56,132 bases of DNA. Source: Verrucomicrobiota bacterium (lineage in GTDB: Bacteria; Verrucomicrobiota; Verrucomicrobiia; Opitutales; Opitutaceae). This document shows, in pieces, positions 27,576 to 35,444 of this stretch. Numbering within the stretch: position 1 is the stretch's first letter; every line of letters begins with the position of its first letter. A program made the position numbers and the translations under genes. The notes under the pieces are model-generated. The model did no database searches. It saw only the letters and a list, made by a program, of their open reading frames with translations, and was not told the origin of the DNA. The stretch lies in the NCBI GenBank assembly GCA_023433275.1, contig JAEZDN010000098.1, positions 1 to 56,132 on the forward strand, written 5' to 3'.

Positions 27576-28383
27576 ACGCGTCGATCAATCCCTGCGCCTC
27601 GTCCGCCGGCAGACCCATTTCCCGGGCGGCAAACCGCGCCAAATCCACCGGCCAGGGGGCGCGCAACAGGTAATCCATCTTCGCGGGTCGCAAGTCGATC
27701 GCCGCGCAATGCAATGCCTGCCGGGTGAAACGCAACAGTTCCGAATGGCGCTCCGTCCAGCCGCGCTCCGCGAACTCCACGTACAGCCGCGGATCCGGGC
27801 CGTAAAGCTTGTCCCCCACCACGGGTTTACCGAGCCAGTGAGCATGGGCCCGGATCTGGTGCTTCCGGCCGGTGACGAGTTCCACCCCGGCCAGCGTGCA
27901 CCCGCCGCGCACCACCAGCGGATGGAACACCGTCGTCGCCGCCTGCGCGCCCGGGCTGCCCGATGCCACGACGCGTTGTTTCACTGTAACCCCCGACTCC
28001 GGATCCGGCCCCAGCCATTGGTCGACCGTTACCGGCTCCGTCAGCTCCCCTTCCAGCAGGGTGACGTACGCCTTCCCGATACGGCGGTTCAGCACCGCCT
28101 TTCCCAGCCGCGCCCCGATGGCCTCGTCCTTCGCCAGCACGACCACTCCAGAGGTCTCCCGATCGAGCCGATAGATAAAGCGGATGGTTTCAACCCCCAG
28201 CCCCTCTCGCACCGCCCCGGCCAGGCTCGACCAAGGTCCGTTCTTCGACGGATGCACCACGAGCCAGCCCGGCTTGTCCAGCACCAGCAGGCGCTCGTCG
28301 TCCAGGATGATCCATTGCGCCAGGTCCGCCGGGTTCACCAACGGTGGCGTCGCGGGCGGCAGGGGCTCGTTGGCATGGATCAT
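27523..28383 (-). CDS. RluA-family RNA pseudouridine synthase
   Basis: The 286-residue protein is an RluA-type synthase. The start of the domain is ILDDERLLVLDKPGWLVVHPS, the catalytic aspartate lies in IYRLDRETSGVVVLAK, and the second conserved block is ELVTGRKHQIRAHAHWLGKPVVGDKLYG. It isomerises uridine to pseudouridine in rRNA or tRNA. There is no N-terminal S4 domain, which fits the RluA/TruC side of the family over RluC/RluD; the exact target cannot be assigned. Its 3' end overlaps the convergent M14-type gene by 53 bases. A plausible promoter is visible upstream. Confidence 0.9.
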   Translation of the reverse strand: MIHANEPLPPATPPLVNPADLAQWIILDDERLLVLDKPGWLVVHPSKNGPWSSLAGAVREGLGVETIRFIYRLDRETSGVVVLAKDEAIGARLGKAVLNRRIGKAYVTLLEGELTEPVTVDQWLGPDPESGVTVKQRVVASGSPGAQAATTVFHPLVVRGGCTLAGVELVTGRKHQIRAHAHWLGKPVVGDKLYGPDPRLYVEFAERGWTERHSELLRFTRQALHCAAIDLRPAKMDYLLRAPWPVDLARFAAREMGLPADEAQGLIDAFIAEKLPGPPAGQRIEW

Positions 28384-28406
28384 GCCTCATGTTCAATAAT
28401 TTTTCC

Positions 28407-28434
28407 CGAATATGCAGCCGAGAAGATTTGCCAA
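28407..28434 (-). promoter_or_regulatory. Possible promoter of the RluA-family gene
   Basis: On the minus strand TTGGCA (28429-28434) and TATTCG (28407-28412) lie 16 bases apart, 23 bases upstream of the ATG. The stretch around it is AT-richer than its surroundings. Confidence 0.35.
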
Positions 28435-28602
28435 TCCGAGGGCATCGCTTAGAAATTCAACCAGTCGAATGAAGCGCTTGTTCCCAGTGTCGCTCGGCCC
28501 GGTCCTCAGGACGGCTCGTAGCACCGGAAAGCCAGCAGGGATCAACGCCAGCGCCTCCGCCAGCCCGCGCACTTTTGCGTCAGTCAACCCGAAGGAATAA
28601 CC

Positions 28603-28980
28603 ATGAACAAAATGAAAAACTCCCACGATGTCATTGTGACCGGAATTCATCTCGATCTCACCCCCTCGCTCAAACAGTACGTGCAGGAGAAGATGGAGCG
28701 ATTGTTCCGCCACGACACGCACATCGTGAGGATCCGCGTCGAGCTGGAATGCGATCGCAAGCATGACCACGCCCACCAGTTCGTCGCGAAGGCCCATGTG
28801 GAAGTCCGCGGACCCAACATCAACTGCTCGGCGGAGTCCGAGGAAATGCACAAGTCGGTCGACCTGCTCGTCGACAAGGTCGACCACGTCCTTCACAAGC
28901 GTCACGGCCAGCATAAGGACAAACGCAATCATCCCCGTCCGATCGAGTTCGATGGCGTCGAACTGCCCAAGGCAGTCTGA
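28603..28980 (+). CDS. hpf: Ribosome hibernation-promoting factor (short HPF/RaiA type)
   Basis: The 125-residue protein matches the short HPF/YfiA family: VIVTGIHLDLTPSLKQYVQEKM, RIRVELECDRKHDHAHQFVAKAHV and LLVDKVDHVLHKRHGQHKDKR. It binds the small ribosomal subunit in slow growth and blocks or dimerises idle ribosomes. The C-terminal domain of long HPF is absent; the tail is basic then short. A good ribosome binding site (AAGGA) stands six bases before the ATG. A strong terminator follows 18 bases after the stop. The 220 bases upstream carry no gene. Confidence 0.92.
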   Translation: MNKMKNSHDVIVTGIHLDLTPSLKQYVQEKMERLFRHDTHIVRIRVELECDRKHDHAHQFVAKAHVEVRGPNINCSAESEEMHKSVDLLVDKVDHVLHKRHGQHKDKRNHPRPIEFDGVELPKAV

Positions 28981-28998
28981 GCCTCCCACCCTCAACCC

Positions 28999-29023
28999 GG
29001 CCCGCGGCAACGCGGGCCTTTTT
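28999..29023 (+). terminator. Intrinsic terminator of hpf
   Basis: Perfect 8-bp stem GGCCCGCG / CGCGGGCC closed by a GCAA loop, followed by five T. Confidence 0.95.
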
Positions 29024-29107
29024 GTTTCCCTCATTCCCCCCAGTTCACAGGCCTGCCTTGCCTCTCCGCGGCCGCGTCTGTTTCGTGCTTTTCACCCCTC
29101 CTTCCCC

Positions 29108-29740
29108 ATGACTCCTCGCCTTCTCCGATTCGCCCTGCCGTTTGCCGTGATCTCCGCCGCCCTCCTCTCGCAGGCCGAGGAGGGTTTCACCGCCCTGATG
29201 GACGGGACGACGTTCACGGGTTGGACCCCCGCCACCGAAAACCCCGGTACCTGGAAAATCGAGGATGGCGCCTTCGTCGCCCGCGGTCCGCGGTCCCATC
29301 TCTTCTATACGGGTGACGCCGTGCCCTTCAAAAATTTCGAGCTCAAGGTCGAAGTCATGACTGAACCCGGCGCGAACGGCGGCATTTACTTTCACACCCG
29401 TTACCAGGAGTCCAACTGGCCCAAGGCCGGCTTTGAAACCCAGGTGAACAACACCGAGAAGGACTGGAAGAAAACGGGCAGCGTTTACGACGTCGCCAGC
29501 GTCGGTTTCGCCGCGGCGCAGGACAACCGGTGGTGGACCCAGCATATCACCGTCGAGGGCAGCACCGTCACGGTGAGGGTCGACGACAAGATTGTCGTCC
29601 AATACAAGGAGCCGCCCGGCGCCCAGGCCGGCGCCGCCTTCGAGCGCAAGCTCGGAGCCGGGACCTTTGCCCTGCAAGCCCACGATCCGAAAAGCATCGT
29701 TCGCTACCGAAACATCCGCGTCAAACGCCTGCCGGACTGA
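29108..29740 (+). CDS. Secreted DUF1080 (3-keto-disaccharide hydrolase domain) protein
   Basis: The 210-residue protein has a signal peptide (RLLRFALPFAVISAALLSQA) followed by a single DUF1080 beta-jelly-roll. Visible signatures: GFTALMDGTTFTGWTP near the start, TWKIEDGAFVARG, PFKNFELKVEVMTEPGANGG, IYFHTRYQ and FETQVNN, then a C-terminal RYRNIRVKRL. The family includes glycoside hydrolases acting on 3-keto sugars and many uncharacterised secreted proteins abundant in Planctomycetota and Verrucomicrobiota. Start at the ATG of the signal peptide; upstream in-frame sequence overlaps hpf and its terminator. Confidence 0.88.
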   Translation: MTPRLLRFALPFAVISAALLSQAEEGFTALMDGTTFTGWTPATENPGTWKIEDGAFVARGPRSHLFYTGDAVPFKNFELKVEVMTEPGANGGIYFHTRYQESNWPKAGFETQVNNTEKDWKKTGSVYDVASVGFAAAQDNRWWTQHITVEGSTVTVRVDDKIVVQYKEPPGAQAGAAFERKLGAGTFALQAHDPKSIVRYRNIRVKRLPD

Positions 29741-29830
29741 ACATTGCCGGGCCCTCGCCCGCGATGCGCGCCCGTGACAAAATTCTTCTTGCCGTTGCCC
29801 GCGTAACTACGCTTATTCAGCCCTCCTCAC

Positions 29831-29907
29831 GCAGCTGTAGCTCAATTGGATAGAGCATCTGACTACGGATCAGAAGGTTTGGGGTTCGACTCCCTACAGC
29901 TGCGCCA
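29831..29907 (+). tRNA. tRNA-Arg (anticodon ACG), CCA encoded
   Basis: The full cloverleaf is readable: acceptor GCAGCTG / CAGCTGC, D arm GCTC / GAGC, anticodon stem TCTGA / TCAGA with loop CTACGGA (anticodon ACG, read as ICG after deamination), variable AGGTT, T arm TGGGG / CCCTA with TTCGACT, discriminator G, then CCA at 29905-29907. The body is 74 bases. A terminator follows within ten bases. Confidence 0.98.
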
Positions 29908-29912
29908 CTCTC

Positions 29913-29945
29913 AAAACGCCCGGCCCCAAAAGGCCGGGCGTTTTT
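29913..29945. terminator. Bidirectional terminator after tRNA-Arg
   Basis: Stem CGCCCGGCC / GGCCGGGCG (29917-29925, 29932-29940) with a six-base loop, AAAA on the left and TTTTT on the right. It can stop the tRNA transcript and, on the other strand, the dedA side. Confidence 0.95.
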
Positions 29946-30023
29946 GCATCTAGGAGCCTGGTACAGGCGATCCCCGCGCACCTGCAGTTCCCTCACTTGG
30001 AATGAGCTCCTGCAGCGATTCCC

Positions 30024-30656
30024 TCACTCGTCCCACTTCGTGCGGACGTCGCGGATTTTCCGCACGACCAGTGTCACGACCACGATCAGCAGGACCCCCG
30101 CCACCACCATCGTGTAGGTCTGCGTCGTCGACAACGCCCGCTCCAGTTGGGCGATGTCATCCTTGAACTTCGCCCACAGCCAGTGTCCCAGCCAGACGAA
30201 GAACGGCACGCTGATCAATGCCGCCAGCCCGTCGAAAAAGAAGAACTTCAGGAATTTCACGCGCGTGGAGCCGGCGGTGAAGAAGATCGGCGCCCGCAGG
30301 CCAGGCAGGAATCGTCCCACGAACAGCACCCAGGAATGATACCGCTCGAAGAGATCCTCCACCTTCTGCTGCTTCTTGGCGGAGAGATATCGCTGGAACC
30401 ACTTCGACGACCGGAGCCGCGCCCCGAAGAAATGCCCCGCCATGAAGATCATGGTGTCGCCGAGCATCACGCCGACATACATCAGCACGCTGACTTCAAC
30501 CCAACCCCGGCCATCGATCTCGCCCAACGCCCCCGCCGCCACCAGCACCACGTCCTCCGGGATCGGCAGACCCAGCCCGCATAATAGCAGCACGAAAAAC
30601 GGACCCCACAACGACAGGGGCGAGTGCTGGAAGTATTTGAGCAGGGTATCAAACAT
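30024..30656 (-). CDS. DedA-family membrane protein (VTT domain)
   Basis: The 210-residue protein has the DedA layout: a re-entrant hydrophobic segment with GLPIPEDVVLVAAGAL, a central helix with GDTMIFMAGHFFGARL, the conserved FVGRFLPGLRAPIFFTAG motif, and C-terminal membrane helices. The Glu in the first segment and the Arg pair in the motif are the functional residues of the family. DedA proteins are proton-linked membrane proteins needed for envelope stability; some recycle undecaprenyl phosphate or other lipids. It precedes no obvious partner; recJ lies 18 bases upstream and may share its transcript. Confidence 0.9.
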   Translation of the reverse strand: MFDTLLKYFQHSPLSLWGPFFVLLLCGLGLPIPEDVVLVAAGALGEIDGRGWVEVSVLMYVGVMLGDTMIFMAGHFFGARLRSSKWFQRYLSAKKQQKVEDLFERYHSWVLFVGRFLPGLRAPIFFTAGSTRVKFLKFFFFDGLAALISVPFFVWLGHWLWAKFKDDIAQLERALSTTQTYTMVVAGVLLIVVVTLVVRKIRDVRTKWDE

Positions 30657-30674
30657 GCATCGAGCGGGGCAGCA

Positions 30675-32390
30675 CTAACTTCCGGCCACTCTCCAATCTA
30701 GCAACTCCATTTGCAGGGTGCGGCGGCCGTTGTAGTGGTTCCAATTCAATTGGACCGCCATTTCGAGCGGCACTCCCACGGGCGGCAATCGCTCGGCAAG
30801 CTTCCACGCCACGCCACTGATCCGCCGACCCGCGGCATCCTCCCCGGTAAACCGGAAGTGCAGCTCCTTGAACACATCCGGCCGGCTCCTCAGCCGCACG
30901 CCGCGCACGCCAAATACCGGCTCCGGGTTTCCCATGCCGAACGGATGCAACTGCTCCAGCTCACTCATCAGCCGATCGTTGACCTCCGTCGCTTCGAGCC
31001 ACCCCGACAAATCCAACCCCGGCTCCCCCACACCACCTTCACGCTGCGCGCGAACCACCTCGTTGAATCGCGCGCGAAACTCCTCCAGCCGCGGCTTCTT
31101 GAGCGAGATACCCACGGCCATCGGGTGTCCGCCCCAACCGTCCAGGCAATCGGCACACCCTCCCAGGATTTCAACCAGGTTGAAGCCGTTGATGCCGCGC
31201 CCCGAGCCCTTTGCCAGCTCGCCCTCGTTCCCCAGCACGATCGCCGGGCGGTGGTACTTGCGCGAAATACGCCCGGCCACGATGCCCACCACGCCGGGAT
31301 GCCATGCTTCATCGAACAACACCAACCCGGCCGCATCGGCATAGTGCTCCTCCACGTAACGCTCCGCCCGCTCCGTGATCTGGCGCTCGATGTCCTGCCG
31401 TTCCCGATTCAACGCGTCCAGCTGGCGCGCCGTCTGCTCGCAAAAGCCGGTCTCGCCGCTGAGCAGCAGATCCACGGACAACGCCGCGTCCGCCAGCCGG
31501 CCGCTGGCGTTGATGCGCGGCCCCAACCGAAAGGAAATGTCCGTCGGCACCAGGCCTTGGTCCAGCTTCAGGCCGGATACCTGCATCAGGGCCAGCAGTC
31601 CCGAGCGGCGTGTGTCCGTCAGCACCCGCAGGCCGTGGCGCGCGAAAATGCGATTCTCCCCGTGCAAGGGAACCAGGTCGGCAATCGTACCCATGGCCAC
31701 CAGGTCCAGGTAGTCGCGCAGCACGATCGACAGGGCCACGGGGTGGTTTTCCGCCCGCAGTTTTTTCAGCAGGCCGTGCGCTAGTTTGAAAACCAGGCCG
31801 ACCGTGCACAGGTACCGCCAGGCTTCGTCGCCCGGCGTGGGATGAACGTGCGGGTTGATCAGGATCCCATCCGTGGCCGGCGGCTCGGTGGAGCGGTGGT
31901 GATCCACGATGATCACGTCCGCCCCCCGGCATCGCAGCATCGATACCTCGGCCCCCGAGTTCGTGCCGCAATCCAAGGCGATGAACAGGTCCGGACAGCC
32001 TTTTTCCAAGGCGCGCTCGATCGCGGTGGCCGTGAGCCCATAACCTTCCTCCGCGCGCCGCGGCACAACATAGGTCGGATCCAGACCGAGCCGCCGCAAC
32101 AGACACACCAGCAGCGTGGTGCTGCACACGCCATCGACGTCGTAGTCGCCGAGGACCGTCACCTTCTCCTTGCGGTCCAGCGCCTGGCGCAGCCGGTCCA
32201 CGGCCCGCTCGAGGTTCACCACCTGAAACGGGTCGCCCAGGCTCGCCAGGGTCGGTTGCAGGAACCGACCGGCGCCCTCCTCGGCCACGCCCGCACGCAG
32301 CAACAGCTCGGCGACGACCGTCGTCGTGCCCAGGCTGCGCGCGAGGGCCGCCACGCTTTCGGCGTGGACCGGCGTGTAATTCCAGCGCAT
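30675..32390 (-). CDS. recJ: Single-stranded-DNA-specific exonuclease RecJ
   Basis: The 571-residue protein is a complete RecJ, a 5'-3' exonuclease used in recombination, mismatch and base-excision repair. DHH-family motifs: GDYDVDGVCST (residues 81-91), FIALDCGTN, VDHH (162-165), then the DHHA1 region with LGPRINASGR, HPGVVGIVAGRI and GSGRGINGFNL. The OB-like C-terminal part is present (LQELHFRF-type strands). Length fits the bacterial norm of about 560-580 residues. secDF lies upstream in the same direction with a 17-base gap, suggesting a secDF-recJ-dedA transcript. Confidence 0.95.
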   Translation of the reverse strand: MRWNYTPVHAESVAALARSLGTTTVVAELLLRAGVAEEGAGRFLQPTLASLGDPFQVVNLERAVDRLRQALDRKEKVTVLGDYDVDGVCSTTLLVCLLRRLGLDPTYVVPRRAEEGYGLTATAIERALEKGCPDLFIALDCGTNSGAEVSMLRCRGADVIIVDHHRSTEPPATDGILINPHVHPTPGDEAWRYLCTVGLVFKLAHGLLKKLRAENHPVALSIVLRDYLDLVAMGTIADLVPLHGENRIFARHGLRVLTDTRRSGLLALMQVSGLKLDQGLVPTDISFRLGPRINASGRLADAALSVDLLLSGETGFCEQTARQLDALNRERQDIERQITERAERYVEEHYADAAGLVLFDEAWHPGVVGIVAGRISRKYHRPAIVLGNEGELAKGSGRGINGFNLVEILGGCADCLDGWGGHPMAVGISLKKPRLEEFRARFNEVVRAQREGGVGEPGLDLSGWLEATEVNDRLMSELEQLHPFGMGNPEPVFGVRGVRLRSRPDVFKELHFRFTGEDAAGRRISGVAWKLAERLPPVGVPLEMAVQLNWNHYNGRRTLQMELLDWRVAGS

Positions 32391-32407
32391 CGGGGCGGAT
32401 CAGCCCG

Positions 32408-34951
32408 TTACTCGGATGCGCGGGAGGAGCCGGCCCACTCGTACTTCGGCGCGATGTCGTGGTGCGCCTCAACATGCTTCCGGTCACCCTTGTGCCACCA
32501 GAAGAACACCGGCGTCGCGACGAAGAGGGAGCAGAAGGTGCTGATGACAACGCCGATGAGCAGCGTCAGCGCGATGTCGTTCACGTCGCCAGAGGTCACG
32601 ATCAGGAGCGTCAGCGCCGTGAGCAGCGTCGTGCCGCCCGTGATGATGGTGCGGGAGAGCGTGAGGTTCAGCGCGCGATTGATGATGTCCCGGAGCGTCC
32701 CGGTGGGGTTGAGCTTCAACTCCTCGCGGATGCGATCGAACACGACGATGGTGTCATTGATGCCGTAACCCACGACGAGCAGGATGGCGGCGACCATGGA
32801 GGCGTTGAATTGCCGCCCGCTCAAGACGAACAGGCCGACGGTCATCAGGAGGCCCACGACAATGGCGGCGACCGCCCCGACGCCGTAGCCGATCTCGAAG
32901 CGGAACGCCACGTACACCAGGATCAGCACCAGCGCCCAGAACAGCGACCACAACGCGTTCAGTTGAATCTCATGCCCCACGGACGCGCCAATGCGCGTGA
33001 CACCCTCGTTCTTGAACTGTGCGTCGGGAAACGCCTGTTGCAGCGCACCCACCAAGGGAGCCGCCTCGTCAAAGGGCGTGGTGATATTCAGCAGCTGGCG
33101 ATCGGAACCGATCGGCTTCTGGTAAACCGGGTTGACCTCCTTGAATCCAGCGGCGTTCGCCGCCGAACGGATCGCGCCGAGGTCAACCGGCGTGGCAAAG
33201 GACAGGGAGACGGTGTCGCCCCCGAGAAAATCGATGCCGTACACGCTCTTGCCCTTCACGCCGATGGTCACCAAGCCGATGCCGACGATGACGGCCGAGG
33301 CGATCAGCGCGGGGCGGGACTTCTTCAGGAAATCGACGCGCGTGTTCTGCAGGATGGAGAACATCGGCAGTTTCTTGATCACGTTGCCGTGGATCAGGAA
33401 TTCCAGGATCAGCTTCGAGACGACCACGGCGGCGAACATCGTCGTGAAGATACCGATGGTGAGCGTGACGCCGAAGCCCTTCACCGCGCCGGTACCGAGC
33501 ACGATCATGATGGCTGCGGTGATCAGCGTCGTGAGATTGCCGTCGATGATCGCCGACCAGGCCTTGTCGAAGCCGGCCTCGAGGGCGGTGGCGAGCGACT
33601 TGCCCTGCTTCAATTCCTCGCGCATGCGCTCGAAAATCAGGATGTTCGAGTCGACCGACATCGCGAGGGTGAGCACGATGCCGGCGATGCCGGGCAGCGT
33701 GAGCGTGGCCCCGATGCTGGCCATCACGCCCAGCACGATGAGGACGTTGATCGCCATGCCAATCGCCGCGACGACGCCACCGTAGGTGTAGAACAGGAGA
33801 ATGAACCCAATCGTCAGGCTCGTGCCGATGATGAAGGCCAGCTTGCCGCTGGCGATGGCATCCTGGGCCAGCGAGGGACCGACCTCATACTGCGACTTCA
33901 CCACGAGCGGGAGATCGAGCGGGTTGTTGAGAACATTGGCGAGGTCGACCGCCTCGCGCTGCGTGAACTGGCCGGAAATCTCGGCCGAATCGCTGTTGAT
34001 TTCCTTCTCCACGCCGGGCGCGGAATAAAGCTTGTCGTCGAGCACGATGGCCAGGCGGCCGCGGCGGCCGGTGCGCTGGCCCTCGTCCGCGATGGCCTTC
34101 GTCACCTGGGCGAACTGGCGGCTGCCCTCGTTCGTGAAACGCAGGATGATCCGGAAGCGGCCGAACTCGTCCATGGTCGGATAGGAGTCGGAAACCGCCT
34201 CGCCCGTCATCTCGGGGATGCGCTTCACATAAAGTTCCTCGGCATAGGTCTCGCCCGTGCGGGTCTCGCCCTCGAGGGTCATCGCGATGTAACCCGGCGG
34301 CGGCTCCATCGGCGGCGTCGCATACGGGTGAACCATGCGGAAATCGAGGCGGGCGGGCTTCCGCAGGCTGGCCAGCACCTCGGGATTGTCGCTGGCGGTG
34401 ACATTCGGCAGCTGGACTTCGATGCGATTGGTGCCAACCGGGCGGATGATCGGCTCGGTTACGCCGAGGCCGTTGATGCGGTTGCCAATGATCTCGATGG
34501 CCTTCGCGAGTTTCTCCTCGCGCACATGGTCGGCATCGCCCGCCGCGACCGTTTCGTCCACCTCGAGGGTGAACGCCACGCCGCCCTTGAGGTCGAGGCC
34601 GAGGCTCAGCCGTCCCTTGGACTGGCGCAGCAGCTCGTTCAGGAGCAGGTCATTCCGCTTCTCGACATTCTTGAGCGACTCCTCGAGCCGGATCTGCGGG
34701 AAGAACTGCGAGAGATCCAGTTTCTCCTCGCGACCGATCTGGCGCAGCGCCACGAAGACGCTGGACGCCTGGCCCGAGCTCACGCGCTCGGACACGCGCG
34801 TCATGAGCGTGGCGAACTGGGCGGGCTTGGCCTCGGCGGCCGATTTGACGTAGTCGCCGAAAGGTTGGTCCTTCAGCGGGATGAGGTTGAACGCCGCCCA
34901 CAGCACGATGACTGTGCACAGGATCAATTTCCACAGGTTTTGACGAAGCAT
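32408..34951 (-). CDS. secDF: Fused protein translocase subunit SecDF
   Basis: The 847-residue protein joins SecD and SecF in one chain, with about twelve membrane helices. The SecD half has an N-terminal membrane helix, the large periplasmic P1 domain, LGLDLKGGVAFTLEVDE, and GIAGIVLTLAMSVDSNILIFERMREE. The SecF half has YGIDFLGGDTVSLSF and a matching VGYGINDTIVVFDRIREELK. The acidic residues in these paired helices carry the proton flow that pulls preproteins through SecYEG. Some Bacteroidota, Verrucomicrobiota and Firmicutes have the fused form. yajC lies upstream, so the yajC-secDF order is conserved. Confidence 0.97.
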   Translation of the reverse strand: MLRQNLWKLILCTVIVLWAAFNLIPLKDQPFGDYVKSAAEAKPAQFATLMTRVSERVSSGQASSVFVALRQIGREEKLDLSQFFPQIRLEESLKNVEKRNDLLLNELLRQSKGRLSLGLDLKGGVAFTLEVDETVAAGDADHVREEKLAKAIEIIGNRINGLGVTEPIIRPVGTNRIEVQLPNVTASDNPEVLASLRKPARLDFRMVHPYATPPMEPPPGYIAMTLEGETRTGETYAEELYVKRIPEMTGEAVSDSYPTMDEFGRFRIILRFTNEGSRQFAQVTKAIADEGQRTGRRGRLAIVLDDKLYSAPGVEKEINSDSAEISGQFTQREAVDLANVLNNPLDLPLVVKSQYEVGPSLAQDAIASGKLAFIIGTSLTIGFILLFYTYGGVVAAIGMAINVLIVLGVMASIGATLTLPGIAGIVLTLAMSVDSNILIFERMREELKQGKSLATALEAGFDKAWSAIIDGNLTTLITAAIMIVLGTGAVKGFGVTLTIGIFTTMFAAVVVSKLILEFLIHGNVIKKLPMFSILQNTRVDFLKKSRPALIASAVIVGIGLVTIGVKGKSVYGIDFLGGDTVSLSFATPVDLGAIRSAANAAGFKEVNPVYQKPIGSDRQLLNITTPFDEAAPLVGALQQAFPDAQFKNEGVTRIGASVGHEIQLNALWSLFWALVLILVYVAFRFEIGYGVGAVAAIVVGLLMTVGLFVLSGRQFNASMVAAILLVVGYGINDTIVVFDRIREELKLNPTGTLRDIINRALNLTLSRTIITGGTTLLTALTLLIVTSGDVNDIALTLLIGVVISTFCSLFVATPVFFWWHKGDRKHVEAHHDIAPKYEWAGSSRASE

Positions 34952-35018
34952 GGATGTTGGTTGATTAAAGGGGTATGGGCGCGGCGTCCGTCGCCGCGCA
35001 ACGCGATCGCCAGCCGGC

Positions 35019-35345
35019 TCAGGCTTTCTTCACGAGGGTGCTGATGAAGCCCTTGCCGACTTCAATCTTGGCATTGTCGCTGCCAATGCGAATGACGAAG
35101 CGGTCTTCCTTCACCTGCGTGATGACGCCATAAATGCCGCCCGCGGTCACCACCTCGTCGCCGACCTGCAATTCCGTGAGCATCTTCTCGTGCGCCTTCT
35201 GCTTCTTGCGCTGGGGGGCGATGAGCAGGAAATACATCGCGCCAAACATCAAAATCAGGGGCAGCATGCTCTTCACGATGTCGAAGGGACCGGGAGCGGG
35301 AGCCGTGGTGGGAGCTTGGGCGAGGAGGACGAGGATTTTAGTCAT
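35019..35345 (-). CDS. yajC: Preprotein translocase subunit YajC
   Basis: The 108-residue protein has one membrane helix (MLPLILMFGAMYFLLIAPQ) followed by the hallmark RKKQKAHEKMLTELQVGDEV and a small beta domain (GGIYGVITQVKEDRFVIRI). It associates with SecDF in the inner membrane. The first in-frame ATG at 35435 would add about 30 residues; 35345 (MTKILVLLAQ) is preferred because it fits the family length and leaves a normal spacer before the divergent speA. Confidence 0.93.
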   Translation of the reverse strand: MTKILVLLAQAPTTAPAPGPFDIVKSMLPLILMFGAMYFLLIAPQRKKQKAHEKMLTELQVGDEVVTAGGIYGVITQVKEDRFVIRIGSDNAKIEVGKGFISTLVKKA

Positions 35346-35444
35346 TGCTTCTGCGGGTGTTTTGAAAAATTTGAAAAGGGCGACTAAGCCCAGCCACTTT
35401 TTAAAAAGCAAGCCTAACCCCCGACCGCATCCCACCCTGCCAAA

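Noticed and set aside
28393..29034. A 213-residue minus-strand frame covering hpf
   Set aside because: It is antisense to a well-conserved HPF with a ribosome binding site and terminator.
32459..35044. An 861-residue open frame on the plus strand opposite secDF
   Set aside because: The minus strand encodes an unmistakable SecDF; the plus frame is His/Asp/Arg-rich and membrane-free.
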